Below, piece after piece: positions 31,343 to 40,135 of a stretch of 64,000 nt of DNA. The notes under the pieces were generated by a model. It worked only from the letters and a program-made list of their open reading frames with translations. It made no database searches and had not been told where the DNA came from. Made by a program: the position numbers and the translations under genes. Each line of letters begins with the position of its first letter. Positions within the stretch are counted from its first letter, which is position 1. The DNA comes from Nocardiopsis potens DSM 45234 (GTDB taxonomy: Bacteria; Actinomycetota; Actinomycetes; Streptosporangiales; Streptosporangiaceae): positions 62,001 through 126,000 of the forward strand of contig NZ_ANBB01000041.1 of assembly GCF_000341105.1 (NCBI RefSeq), given 5' to 3'.

Positions 31343-32140
31343 TCAGCCGAAGTACTGGCCGGCGTTGACGTCGATGACGGCGCCGGTGGTGGCGGCCGAG
31401 GCGTCGCCGGCCAGGAAGAGCACCGCGCGGGCCACGTCCTCCTCGGTGGCGATCCTGCGCAGTGCCATGCGCCGCACGTCCCGGTCGCGGATCTCCCGGT
31501 AGGTGGTGCCCTCCTCGGCGGCGCGGGCGGCCATCCAGTCGCGGAGCACCGGGCTTTCGATCCATCCGGGGGCGACGCAGTTGACCCGCACCCCGTGCGG
31601 CCCCAGTTCGTCGGCGAGGGACTGGGAGAGCAGGTGCACGCCCGCCTTGCCGGCCGCGTAGTCGCTCCGCCCGGCGTAGGCGGACCTGCTGGACATGGAG
31701 GTGAGGTTGACGATCGACCCCGCCCCTTTGCGGACCATCTGCGGGGCGATCCGCCGGCAGCAGAGCAGGGTCCCGTAGACGGCGGTGTCCACCCGGTGCC
31801 GCCAGCCCTGCAGGTCCTCGGGGCCCATGTCCAGCACGTTCTGCCGGTGGCTGCCCGGGAAGGCGGCGTTGACCAGCACGTCCGCGCCGCCGAAGCGGTC
31901 GTCGACCTCCGCGGCCAGCCCGCGGACGGCCCGGTCGTCGGTGACGTCGGCGGGGAGCGGCAGCGCCTCCCCGCCGCGCGCGGCGACCTCGCCGGCGATC
32001 GTGCGGAGGGTCTCCGCCGACCGCGCGGAGACCACGACACGGGCGCCCTCCTCGGCGAGCAGCAGTGCGAGCGTCCGTCCCAGCCCGGGTCCGGCCCCGG
32101 TGACGACCGCGGTCCTGCCTGCGAGTGCTCCGTCCGCCAT
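31343..32140 (-). CDS. short-chain dehydrogenase/reductase
   Basis: The protein has 265 residues, normal for classical SDRs. It has the NAD(P)-binding TGAGPGLG (14-21), NAA at 91-93, Ser148 and the catalytic YAAGK (Tyr161, Lys165); the C-terminus has the usual VIDVNAGQYFG. Arg40 after the second strand (VVVSAR) would favour NADP. The ATG at 32140 has GGAGGGG upstream. The substrate is unknown. It may form a two-gene unit with the DsbA-like gene downstream. Confidence 0.8.
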   Translation of the reverse strand: MADGALAGRTAVVTGAGPGLGRTLALLLAEEGARVVVSARSAETLRTIAGEVAARGGEALPLPADVTDDRAVRGLAAEVDDRFGGADVLVNAAFPGSHRQNVLDMGPEDLQGWRHRVDTAVYGTLLCCRRIAPQMVRKGAGSIVNLTSMSSRSAYAGRSDYAAGKAGVHLLSQSLADELGPHGVRVNCVAPGWIESPVLRDWMAARAAEEGTTYREIRDRDVRRMALRRIATEEDVARAVLFLAGDASAATTGAVIDVNAGQYFG

Positions 32141-32231
32141 GGCCCCTCCGGTGGTCGGTCCCACCTCGGACCCTACCAAGCGCCCGCTAGGGAGGGGAGG
32201 GTCCAGGACAAGTCCGGCCTCCTCCTCCGCG

Positions 32232-32293
32232 ATGATCTCGGCGTTCCGGCCCTATCAAGCCGCGTTGATGGGGCCGGAACGTCAGGATCATCG
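32232..32293. repeat. 62-bp palindrome, copy 2
   Basis: It has the same length and the same loop (gccgcg) as copy 1; arms GATGATCTCGGCGTTCCGG and CCGGAACGTCAGGATCATC with a few compensating or wobble changes. It lies between two minus-strand genes, 19 bases beyond the stop of the lipoprotein gene's 3' side and upstream of the SDR. Confidence 0.7.
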
Positions 32294-32311
32294 ACCTGGG
32301 GCGGGGCGGGG

Positions 32312-32812
32312 TCAGCGTTCCCGCAGAGCGCCGTCCTCGATCTCCACGCCGGCTTGGGGGCCGCCCTCACCGCAGCCGGGGCCGTTGGCCTCCAGCATCT
32401 CGGGGGTGGCGGTGACCGTCTCGTCGAACAGCTCCTCCCCGTCGTCGCCGAGGAGTCTGACCCGCACCCCGACCGGGGCCTCCGGAAGGTCCTCGACGGA
32501 GGCGAAGGCGTGCTTCCCGCCGGTGGGCACCGACTCCGCGCTGCACACCCCGCCCTCGCACCCCTGGTCGACGCTCTCGCTGGAATCGCTCAGCTCGATG
32601 CCGGGCTCCCGGCACTCCCCGTCCCAGCAGACCTCCATCTCGGCGGCGCGCACCCCGGCGGCGTCCTCGGGGGCGATGTCCAGGGCCACCCCGACCGGAA
32701 CCCCCATCGCGGTGCACGTCCGATCACCGCCGGCCGCCGCACAGCCGGCGACCGCTCCGAGCAGGAGCAGCGCCCCGGCCCGGAGGGCCCATACCGCCGT
32801 CGTGCTCCGCAT
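32312..32812 (-). CDS. small lipoprotein of unknown function
   Basis: The protein has 166 residues with a lipobox GAVAGC (Cys24). The mature domain is beta-rich and contains three pairs of cysteines (DRTCTAMG, VCWDGEC, GCEGGVC, PGCGEGG), suggesting a disulfide-stabilised extracytoplasmic fold. No family is recognised. A palindromic 62-bp element lies directly at its 3' end. It is divergent from the MerR regulator gene, with a 153-base gap that must contain both promoters. Confidence 0.6.
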   Translation of the reverse strand: MRSTTAVWALRAGALLLLGAVAGCAAAGGDRTCTAMGVPVGVALDIAPEDAAGVRAAEMEVCWDGECREPGIELSDSSESVDQGCEGGVCSAESVPTGGKHAFASVEDLPEAPVGVRVRLLGDDGEELFDETVTATPEMLEANGPGCGEGGPQAGVEIEDGALRER

Positions 32813-32965
32813 CGGCACCGCCGCCTCTCTCCGTCGGGTGTTCCCGCTCCCCCGGCGCCGACTCCGACGGCCGGACCCGGCCGCCCGTTCCCGGGAATCG
32901 CACCGGCCCTCCGGGCATTGGCGATAGGTGCAGTCCTCGATACCCGGACCCGAACGGAGCCGCAC

Positions 32966-33358
32966 GTGCGCATCGGAGAGCTCGCCTCGATGACCGGCGC
33001 CAGCCCCCGCTCCCTGCGCTACTACGAGCAGCACGGGCTGCTCACCCCTTCCCGGGACGCCAACGGGTACCGGGACTACGGCGAAGTGGACGCCGTCCGC
33101 GCGCGCAACGTCAGGGACCTGCTGGACTCCGGGCTGACCATCGACGACATCCGCCGCTACACCGAGAACGGCTGCCTGGACCGGCCGCTGCGCGAGTCGC
33201 CGCGGTGCACCCCCGAGCTGGAGACCGCGAAGCGGCGGCTGGCCGGGCTGGACGAGCGCATCTCCCACCTGCAGGGGCTCCGCGAGCGGCTCGCCGCGCA
33301 CAGCGCGGAGCTGGAGCGGGCCCTGTACCCGGCGGACGCCCTGCACGCGGCGGACTGA
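32966..33358 (+). CDS. MerR-family transcriptional regulator
   Basis: The protein has 130 residues. The N-terminal winged helix begins with the family pattern (MRIGELASMTGASPRSLRYY EQ, read from a GTG start) followed by HGLLTPSRDANGYRDYGEVD, then a long dimerisation helix (TAKRRLAGLDERISHLQGLR). It lacks the spaced cysteines of metal-sensing MerR proteins; the C-terminal part is too short for a large effector domain. It resembles SoxR-like or small-molecule MerR regulators of unknown signal. It is divergent from the lipoprotein gene at 32312, which is the most obvious candidate target. Confidence 0.8.
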   Translation: MRIGELASMTGASPRSLRYYEQHGLLTPSRDANGYRDYGEVDAVRARNVRDLLDSGLTIDDIRRYTENGCLDRPLRESPRCTPELETAKRRLAGLDERISHLQGLRERLAAHSAELERALYPADALHAAD

Positions 33359-33364
33359 GCGCCC

Positions 33365-33400
33365 GCCCCGCCCGCCCCGCACCGACGGGGCGGGCGGGGC
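33365..33400. terminator. bidirectional hairpin between convergent genes
   Basis: A perfect 15-bp stem (33365-33379 with 33386-33400) and 6-base loop, between the MerR stop and the stop of the minus-strand acetyltransferase. Confidence 0.65.
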
Positions 33401-33433
33401 AGGGCAGGCGGGGCCGGCGGGACGGGCGCCGGT

Positions 33434-33946
33434 TCAGCGGACCAGGTCCTCCGGGAGCAGGTCCATCAGCAGCCCGTCGTGCCAGGTTCCGTCGGCGCCG
33501 CGCTCGTAGCGGCGCATCACCCCGACCGGCTGGAAGCCGACCTTGGCGTAGCAGCGGATCGCCGGGGCGTTGGCCGCGGCGGGGTCGATCACCAGGCGGT
33601 GGTGGCCGTGGTCGTCGATGAGGTGCGCGGCCAGGGTGCGCACCGCGTCGGCGCCGATGCCCCTGCCGTGCACGGCGGGGTCCAGGAAGATGTCGATCCC
33701 GGCGTGCCGGTAGTCGGGCTCCTCCTCGGCGTACCACTGGATCTCGCCGACGATCTCGCCTCGGTACAGGATGGTGAAGTTCCCCAGGTCGGGGTCCTTG
33801 TGGTCCGCGGCGACCTCGGCGGCGAGGTCGTCGCCGCCCCGCCAGTGCTCGCGGACCTGCGGGGTGGCGCGGATCGCGGCGAGCGAGGCGACGTCGCCCT
33901 CCTCGGCGGGGCGCAGCGTGACGATACTTCCGGTGAGCACGGTCAT
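33434..33946 (-). CDS. GNAT-family N-acetyltransferase
   Basis: The protein has 170 residues. The GNAT fold is clear: strand-rich N-terminus (GSIVTLRPAEEGDVASLAAI), beta4-beta5 with FLDPAVHGRGIGADAVRTLA providing the acetyl-CoA pyrophosphate loop (Q/R-x-x-G-x-G/A type), and a C-terminal CYAKVGFQPVGVMRRYERG. The arrangement is like AAC(6')-type and RimJ-like enzymes, with IQWYAEEEPDYRHAGIDIFL in the middle. The substrate is unknown. Confidence 0.75.
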   Translation of the reverse strand: MTVLTGSIVTLRPAEEGDVASLAAIRATPQVREHWRGGDDLAAEVAADHKDPDLGNFTILYRGEIVGEIQWYAEEEPDYRHAGIDIFLDPAVHGRGIGADAVRTLAAHLIDDHGHHRLVIDPAAANAPAIRCYAKVGFQPVGVMRRYERGADGTWHDGLLMDLLPEDLVR

Positions 33947-34002
33947 GGAGCCGAACGTACAGCGCGGCACCGCCCCAGGCCATGGGCTCCCGGCACTCCC
34001 CC

Positions 34003-34146
34003 ACTCGGACCGGCCGGTCGGTCGGGCGCGGCGCCCCACGGAGTGGGGGTTCAAGCCGGCGGCGACGGCAGCGGTAGAGGCGGGGCCCGGCGTCTCACCC
34101 GGGCGCGGCGCCTCGCGGAGCAAAGGTTCAAGCGGGCGGCGAGGGC
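34003..34146 (-). repeat. two degenerate repeat units, inverted orientation
   Basis: Read on the minus strand, this segment has two units of about 70-80 bp beginning GCCGCCCGCTTGAACC and GCCGCCGGCTTGAACC, each followed by GGGGCGCCGCGCCCG or GAGGCGCCGCGCCCG. They are the reverse-orientation relatives of the units at 34789-35070. Confidence 0.6.
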
Positions 34147-34788
34147 GGGAGGGGCCGGGCGCCGCGTCCACCGACCCGGCCCGGCGCATGCTCCCGGCAG
34201 GAAGCGGCGGTGCCCTAGCGGCGCGGGCCGGCCCGCCTGCCCGGGCCCGTCCGGGGCGCCTTATCCCCTATGCCGGATTTGCAGCAAGGAACAGGCCAGG
34301 GGCAGAGGCGCCCTGCACACCCCCGCAGCACCCCGATTACATCTACCAGCGAGTAGTAAGCCCCGAGACCCCCACCACCCCCTCACCTGTTACCCAGAGT
34401 GGCCAAACGGAGCCTCCCGGGAGAACAAAAGCGACATCTCGCCCCCCGCGCCGCCCCTGTCCGAGTTCCGGCCCCCTGCTTTGTGGCCTTGCGGGCGGCT
34501 CGAACCCCCGAACACCGGCCCGATCAGGGCGAATCAGGCCCTCAGAGGCCCGATCCGACCCAGGATGCGCGCCCGGGAATCACCGGGGTGCTCTCGCGGT
34601 GCGCAGGACGCCCCACCTCACCATCACCCTACGCATTCACCCAGGTCAGAGAGGTGCGGCGGTTTCAGGGGAGGCCGGCCACGCCGCCCGGGCGACGCGG
34701 GCACGGCGATCCCGCCCCCTGCCCCCACCTCTGCCATCCCGGCCCGCTCTGCCGCGCCGGACCGACCAGCCGGTCCCCCTCCCGCCCT

Positions 34789-35070
34789 CGCCGCCCGCTT
34801 GAACCCCCACCCCGTGAGGCACCGCGCCCGGGCGACCGCCTGCACCCCGCCCCTTCCTTGGCCGTCGCCGCCCGTCTTGACCTTCGCTCCGCGGGGCGCC
34901 GCGCCCGACCGACCAGCCGGTCCCCCGCCGCCGCCGTCGCTGCCTGCTTGAACCTCCGCTCCGTGAGGCGCCGTACCCGGCTCGGACGCCCGGCCCCGCC
35001 CCTTCCTCCGCCGTCGCCGCCCGTCTTGACCTTCTCTCTGCGGGGCGCCGCGCCTGACCGGCCGGCCGGC
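34789..35070 (+). repeat. four degenerate tandem repeat units of about 70-80 bp
   Basis: The units start near 34789, 34867, 34939 and 35016. Each begins GC(C/T)GCC(C/T)G(C/T)(T/C)TTGA(A/C)C, then has (G/C)GGGGCGCCGCGCC or GTGAGGC(A/G)CCG, and ends near CCGCCGTC. Odd and even units are more alike (TTGAAC versus CTTGACC), so the basic period may be a pair of about 150 bp. Confidence 0.6.
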
Positions 35071-35125
35071 TGTTCGCCGTCGGCCTACCGGTCTATCGAC
35101 CTGCCGACCTGCCGGTCCGCCGTTC

Positions 35126-36751
35126 TCATTCGCCGGGGACGGGCTCGATCGGTACGTCCTCGAAGGTGCCGAACGGGCCGGCGTCGAAGGTGACCTTCTC
35201 GACGTCCAGCGGCGGTGCGGGGAAGTAGAGGAAGCTCCGGTTGGTGCTTCCGGGCTTCTGCTCGTAGGGGAAGCCCGGCGGTTCGATGTAGTCGCGGATC
35301 TCGTCCGGGTCGTCGTCGCCGATCCGCACCGCCCGGTAGACGGTCTCGGTCTCCGGGTCGACCACGCCGAACGACCCGAACCGGGCCCCGGTGAGACCGT
35401 TGCCGCCGAAGTAGGGGCCGGAGATGTTGGCGATCTGGATGTCCCTGTCGCCGGTGTTGGTGAGCCGGAACCTCGCGACGAGGTAGGCGCCGTCCCGGTA
35501 GAGCGGGAGCAGCTCCAGGTCGTAGGAGTACCCCTTGTCGTCGGCGTACTCCCCGGTGGCGGCGGGTTCGGGGTCCTTCTCCCGGAACGGGGACGGCGGG
35601 GCGGTGTCCCCGGTGTAGCCGTCGGAGGAGGTCTTCTCCTCCGTCGTCTCCGTCTCGGTCTCCGCCACCTTGATGTTGTAGGAGATCTCGACGCGCCGGT
35701 TCTGGGCGCGCGCCTCCTCGTCGTCCTCCCCGCCCTCCTCGGCGACCGGCTCGGTGGCGCCCTTGCCCTCGGTCTCGTAGGCGTAGTCGGAGCCGAGTTC
35801 GGCCTCCAGGTAGTCGCGGACCGTCTCGGCGCGCTCCTCGGAGAGCGTCTGGTTGTAGTCCTCGTCGCCCTTGCCGTCGGTGTGGCCGGTGATGGTGATC
35901 GGCGGCTTCTCCGGGTCGGCCTCCGCCTTGGTCTCCGCGACCACCTCGTCGAGCACCGCGGAGGCGTCGTCGGTCAGCTCCGCCTCGTCGAACTCGAACA
36001 GCACGTCGGCGTCGAGGTCGACCTGGCGGTGGGTGGCCGAGGTGTCCCGCTTGATCTCGGTGCCCTCGGTGATGCTGTACAGGTCCCAGCCGTACCCGTC
36101 GGAGACCTCGCCGTCGTTGACCGGGGCCACCACCTCGTCGCCCGAGTTCAGCGAGTAGTAGTCGGGCGGCTCCTCGTCGGGGACCTTCCGCTCCCCTTCG
36201 GCCTCGGTGACCGGGATCCCGGTGAACTCCGCCTGGGTGCCGGGGAAGATCACGGTGATCCGGTCGGTGCCGTCGGGCAGCCGGGGGAAGTGCGCCTCCA
36301 TCTTGTAGTCCACCCCGCCGACGACGTAGGTCGGCAGCTCGGAGCCGACCAGGTCGCCGTCGTCGTGCGCGGGGTAGTACAGCTTCCGCCCCACCGGGTC
36401 GATCAGCCGGATGCCGCTGGGCCCGCTGTCCAGGATGCCGCCGGCGTAGGCGTCGGGAGAGAGCACATCGTCGTCCCCCGAGGGCACGGTGGTGAACCGG
36501 AGCACGGTGCGGTCCTCGTACCGCTCCACCTTGTCGATCCGGAAGCCGGACTCGAACATCTTGTGCTTGCCGGAGACGCCCTCGCGTTCGAACGGGCCGT
36601 CCGAGTAGGTGAGCTTCTGCTCCTCCTGCTCCTTTCCGTCCTTCTCACCGTCGCCGTCCGAGCCCGGTGAGCAGCCGCCTGCGAGCAGGACGGCGCCGGC
36701 GAACAGGGCACCGAGGCGCAGCGGGGTTCCGCGGACCGAAAACCGAATCAT
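35126..36751 (-). CDS. lipoprotein with central OmpA-like peptidoglycan-binding domain
   Basis: The protein has 541 residues. The lipobox is LLAGGC (Cys27). Residues 50-240 are a beta-rich region of unknown type; residues 245-360 form an OmpA/MotB-like domain (LDADVLFEFDEAELTDDA; ITITGHTDGKGDEDYNQTLS; ARAQNRRVEISYNI), which binds peptidoglycan stem peptides; residues 390-541 form a second beta-rich domain (YLVARFRLTNTGDRDIQIAN). OmpA domains in actinomycetes usually occur in exported or lipid-anchored proteins that tether to the cell wall. The gene is monocistronic and divergent from the DUF1152 gene. The flanking domains are not recognised. Confidence 0.75.
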   Translation of the reverse strand: MIRFSVRGTPLRLGALFAGAVLLAGGCSPGSDGDGEKDGKEQEEQKLTYSDGPFEREGVSGKHKMFESGFRIDKVERYEDRTVLRFTTVPSGDDDVLSPDAYAGGILDSGPSGIRLIDPVGRKLYYPAHDDGDLVGSELPTYVVGGVDYKMEAHFPRLPDGTDRITVIFPGTQAEFTGIPVTEAEGERKVPDEEPPDYYSLNSGDEVVAPVNDGEVSDGYGWDLYSITEGTEIKRDTSATHRQVDLDADVLFEFDEAELTDDASAVLDEVVAETKAEADPEKPPITITGHTDGKGDEDYNQTLSEERAETVRDYLEAELGSDYAYETEGKGATEPVAEEGGEDDEEARAQNRRVEISYNIKVAETETETTEEKTSSDGYTGDTAPPSPFREKDPEPAATGEYADDKGYSYDLELLPLYRDGAYLVARFRLTNTGDRDIQIANISGPYFGGNGLTGARFGSFGVVDPETETVYRAVRIGDDDPDEIRDYIEPPGFPYEQKPGSTNRSFLYFPAPPLDVEKVTFDAGPFGTFEDVPIEPVPGE

Positions 36752-36914
36752 CGGGGGCTTCTCCAAAGTCAGGGGCAAGGGGAACGGGGCTGGCCCACCG
36801 TTCTCCGACGCCCCATGGCGCACCGTGGTTCCCGGATTGCACTGTGTGTCCTGTTCCGGCCAGCGGCAGCGCTCACCCGGGGCCGCCGCCGACCGGCCGG
36901 ATACCGTCCCCGGC

Positions 36915-37868
36915 ATGGAATCTGTGCTGCGGAACCCGCTCGCGGAGCGGCTGGAGGGCGCGCGGACGGTGCTGGTGGCCGGGGCCGGCGGCGGGTTCGA
37001 CGTGTACGCCGGGCTGCCGATCGCCCTGGCCCTGGCCCGCGCGGGCAAGCGGGTGCACCTGGCCAACCTGAGCTTCAGCGCCCTGGACGGGGCGCCGCAC
37101 CCGCTCGGCCCGGACATCGCCGAGGTCGGACCGGACACCCCGGGGCACCCCGGGTACTTCCCGGAGCGGACGCTGGCCCGGTGGCTGGAGGGGCGGGGCC
37201 TGCCGCCGGTGGTGCACGCCCTGCACCGGACCGGCGGGCGCCCGCTGCGCGACGCCTACCGGACCCTGGTGGAGCGGCTCGGCGCCGACGCGGTGGTGCT
37301 CGCGGACGGCGGCACCGACCTGCTGATGCGCGGCGACGAGGCGGGGCTGGGGACCCCCGAGGAGGACATGGCGAGCCTGGCCGCCGTGCACGGCTGCGGG
37401 GCCGGCATCAAGCTGGCGGTCTGCCTCGGCTTCGGCATCGACGCCTACCACGGGGTCTCGCACGCGCTGTTCCTGGAGAACACCGCGGCGCTGCAGCGGG
37501 ACGGCGGCTACCTGGGCGCGTTCTCCGTCTCCCCGTCCTCGCCCGAGGGGGCCGCCTACCTGGACGCGGTGGAGCACGCGCAGGCCGCCACGCCGGACCG
37601 GCCGAGCATCGTCAACGGCTGCATCGCGGCGGCGGTCCGCGGCGACTTCGGCGACGTGCGGTTCACCGAGCGGACCTCCGGCGGGGAGCTGTTCGTCAAC
37701 CCGCTGATGAGCGTCTACTTCGCCTTCGAGGCGGACGCGGTGGCCCGCCGCTGCCTCTACCTGGACCGGATCGCCGCGACCGAGTCGTTCCGCGAAGTAC
37801 AGGCCGCGGTCCAGGCCCACCTGTTCTCGCTGGAGGCGCACCGGCCGGCGCGCCCGCTGCCGCACTGA
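36915..37868 (+). CDS. DUF1152-family protein
   Basis: The protein has 317 residues. The motif AGAGGGFDVYAGLPIALALA and VLADGGTDLLMRGDEAGLGT, with KLAVCLGFGIDAYHGVSHAL, are characteristic of DUF1152, a Rossmann-like family of unknown function. It is cytoplasmic. TACCGT (36902-36907) ends seven bases before the ATG and there is no Shine-Dalgarno sequence, which is the arrangement of a leaderless transcript, common in actinomycetes. It is divergent from the OmpA-like lipoprotein gene. Confidence 0.7.
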   Translation: MESVLRNPLAERLEGARTVLVAGAGGGFDVYAGLPIALALARAGKRVHLANLSFSALDGAPHPLGPDIAEVGPDTPGHPGYFPERTLARWLEGRGLPPVVHALHRTGGRPLRDAYRTLVERLGADAVVLADGGTDLLMRGDEAGLGTPEEDMASLAAVHGCGAGIKLAVCLGFGIDAYHGVSHALFLENTAALQRDGGYLGAFSVSPSSPEGAAYLDAVEHAQAATPDRPSIVNGCIAAAVRGDFGDVRFTERTSGGELFVNPLMSVYFAFEADAVARRCLYLDRIAATESFREVQAAVQAHLFSLEAHRPARPLPH

Positions 37869-38020
37869 CCGGCCCCGGTGCACGCCGGCTCCGGTGCCCC
37901 TGCCCGGTGCAAGGCTCCGGAGACCCGCCGCCTCCCGGTCCGCCCCGGGCGGGCGCGCGGCCGCACCCAGGACGGCGGTGCGCCCGTCCGGCGGGGCGGG
38001 CGGGTCCCGCCGCCGGAGGA

Positions 38021-38060
38021 CCGGTGCGCCCCGCCCCCTGTCCGGAGCGGGGCGCACCGG
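38021..38060. terminator. bidirectional hairpin between convergent genes
   Basis: CCGGTGCGCCCCGC (38021-38034) pairs perfectly with 38047-38060, a 14-bp stem and 12-base loop, ending three bases before the stop of the PepSY gene. Confidence 0.65.
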
Positions 38061-38062
38061 GG

Positions 38063-39718
38063 TCAGGCCGCCCGCCCCCGCTTTCCGGAGGTCCGGGCGA
38101 TGACCGTGTCGACCAGCACGAACGCCAGCAGGGAGGCGCCGAACAGCGGGAGGAACAGGCCGATCGCGACGGCGGCCGCGGCGACCAGGATCCGGGCCCG
38201 CCAGGTGAGCCGGCTCCAGGCGCCGCGCGGGATAGGGCGGCCGAACCCGGCGCCGCCGCGGGTCGGGCGCCGCTGCCACCACATCCGGTAGCCCAGCACG
38301 ACCAGGGCCAGGGCCGCGACCGCGACCGCCGCCAGCAGCAGCTGGTTGGGCAGCCCGAACAGCAGGCCCATGTGCGCGGCGATGCCCCAGTTGGTGAGCT
38401 TGGCCATCAGCGGGAAGTCGTCGAAGCGCAGCTCCTCGACGACCTTGCCGCCGGCCGCGTCCACCGCGACCTGGTCCTGCCGGACCGGCCAGGCGCGCTG
38501 CGTCTCGGCGACCGTGTAGGGGGCGCCCTCCCCGTCCGGGACGCCGATCTCCACCGGCCCGTCCAGCCCGGCGGCGCGGGCGGCGACCAGCGCCTCGTCC
38601 GGGCCGATCCCGCCGTGGCCCGCGTGCCCGCCGTGGCCGGCGTGGTCCCCCTCGCCCTCGTGACCGCCATGCCCGCCGTGACCGGCGTGGTCTCCGTGGC
38701 CGGACCGCTCTGCGCCGTCGTCCTCGGCGGCCGCGCCGTGGCCGGCATGGCCGCCGCCGTCCGCGGTGGAGAGCGCGGGGGTCTCCCAGCCGAGCGCGGT
38801 GCGCATCGCGCCGATGTTCTCCCCCGCATAGGCCGACCAGGACAGCCCGGTCGCGGAGAGGAACAGCAGGCCGGCCAGGGCCCACAGGCCGATCGCGCCG
38901 TGCCGGCCGAGCGTGCGCCTGCGGCCGGACGCCTCCCGCCCGGGAAGCAGGAGGCGGCGGATCCGGCCGGGCCGACTGGACCCGCCGGGGCGGCCGGGGC
39001 GGGTGGCCCAGAGCAGCGCGCCGCCCGCCGCGACCGCCCACAGCCAGCTCGCCGCGAGTTCGGTGTAGATCCGGCCCGGCTCGCCCAGGTGCAGGTGGCG
39101 GTGGAGCTCTGCGAGCCAGGTGCGCACCGGCAGCGAGCCGCTGCTGCCGTAGACCTCCAGCTCGCCGAGGACGTCCCCGGTGTAGGGGTCGACGAAGACG
39201 CCCGTCCGCTTGCCGTCGTCCTCGGGCTCGGTGAACAGCACCCGGGTGCTGTCGTCGGGGGCGTGCCCGGGGCGGACGGCGTCCAGCGCGCCCTCCGGGC
39301 AGGCGGCGGTCGCCGCCTCCACCTGGTCGCGCAGCGGGAGCCGGTCGGTGCCGACGGCGACGTGCAGCCGGTCGGCGTAGAGGACCTGCTCCAGCTGCGG
39401 GGTGAAGGTGTACAGCAGGCCGGTCACCGCCGCCACCACCAGGAACGGGGCGACCAGCACGCCGGCGTAGAAGTGCAGCCGCAGCAGCAGCGCGCGCAGC
39501 GCGGCTCGGGACCCGCCGGGCGGTGCGGCCCGGCCGGCCTCCGCTCCGGGCCCCGCTGCGGATTCCGCTGCGGGTTCCGCTTCGGCGCGGTCGGGGGCGG
39601 GGCTGGGGGCGGGGTCCGGACGGGCCTGGGCGGGGTCCGGCTCCGCCGGATGCTCGGAGGCGGCCGGTCCGCCCGGCGGCGCCTGCCGCCGGGTCGTGTC
39701 ACCGGATTCGATCGACAA
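38063..39718 (-). CDS. PepSY-domain membrane protein with histidine-rich loop
   Basis: The protein has 551 residues. After a Pro/Ala-rich N-tail there are four main membrane segments (about 84-105, 220-240, 275-297 and near 425-450) and further C-terminal ones, with a PepSY-type periplasmic segment (VFVDPYTGDVLGELEVYGSS; TWLAELHRHLHLGEPGR) typical of PepSY-TM/PiuB-like proteins. The loop at 324-368 has eleven histidines in GH/GGH repeats, suggesting binding of copper or another transition metal. The TTG start at 39718 has GAGGAG upstream. The membrane protein at 40136-40738 lies upstream on the same strand. A role in metal uptake or reduction is inferred. Confidence 0.75.
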   Translation of the reverse strand: MSIESGDTTRRQAPPGGPAASEHPAEPDPAQARPDPAPSPAPDRAEAEPAAESAAGPGAEAGRAAPPGGSRAALRALLLRLHFYAGVLVAPFLVVAAVTGLLYTFTPQLEQVLYADRLHVAVGTDRLPLRDQVEAATAACPEGALDAVRPGHAPDDSTRVLFTEPEDDGKRTGVFVDPYTGDVLGELEVYGSSGSLPVRTWLAELHRHLHLGEPGRIYTELAASWLWAVAAGGALLWATRPGRPGGSSRPGRIRRLLLPGREASGRRRTLGRHGAIGLWALAGLLFLSATGLSWSAYAGENIGAMRTALGWETPALSTADGGGHAGHGAAAEDDGAERSGHGDHAGHGGHGGHEGEGDHAGHGGHAGHGGIGPDEALVAARAAGLDGPVEIGVPDGEGAPYTVAETQRAWPVRQDQVAVDAAGGKVVEELRFDDFPLMAKLTNWGIAAHMGLLFGLPNQLLLAAVAVAALALVVLGYRMWWQRRPTRGGAGFGRPIPRGAWSRLTWRARILVAAAAVAIGLFLPLFGASLLAFVLVDTVIARTSGKRGRAA

Positions 39719-40135
39719 GGCTCTCTGCTCCTCGGGTTCGCGAAGGGGAACCGGGGCGCCGCGCACGGCGGCGGGGCGGAGCGGCGGCCGGCGCGGGCCG
39801 CGCGGTGCGGGCGCGGGCCGCGGGCGGAACCGCCCGGGCGGACGCACCGGAAGGGCGCGGTGGTGGGCACGGCGGCGGTCCGCTCCGGTTCTCCCGGTTC
39901 GGGTCGTGGGCACGGCCGAGCGCACCACTGATCGCGCCGGCTCCCCAGGAGGACGTGGTACCGGGGCGGGTGCAGGGCACCGCGGCACCGGGCCTCGGCC
40001 GCAGAGCACCGTGGCACCGGGGCGCGGGCTTCAGAGCACCGCACACCGAGGCGGGCACAGAGCACAGAGCACCGCGCACCAGGGCGGATGCCCGGCACGG
40101 AGCACCCGGACGGACGTCCGGCGGGGAAAGGCCGA
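39719..40135. other. intergenic region with degenerate short repeats
   Basis: The 417 bases contain no supported gene. Between about 39970 and 40110 a motif close to GCAGAGCACCG / GGCACCG recurs at irregular intervals, giving a slipped, satellite-like texture. It separates the two membrane-protein genes and may hold the promoter of the PepSY gene. Confidence 0.4.

Larger units (their letters stand above)
33947..35125. other. 1.2-kb non-coding region with repeat clusters
   Basis: No protein-coding gene or recognisable tRNA was found between the acetyltransferase start and the OmpA-like lipoprotein stop. The centre (34260-34480) is less GC-rich than its surroundings. Degenerate repeats lie on both sides, listed separately. 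Several long open frames cross the region, but their Pro/Arg-rich composition is not protein-like. Confidence 0.5.

Noticed and set aside
34255-34420. tRNA or structured RNA in the less GC-rich centre of the non-coding island
   Set aside because: No cloverleaf with a T-loop (GTTCRA) and CCA-side stem could be drawn; the TTCAAG strings at 34050 and 34130 belong to the repeats.
34003-35070. CRISPR array
   Set aside because: The repeats are 70-80 bp, diverged, in both orientations, with no unique spacers of regular length and no cas genes nearby.
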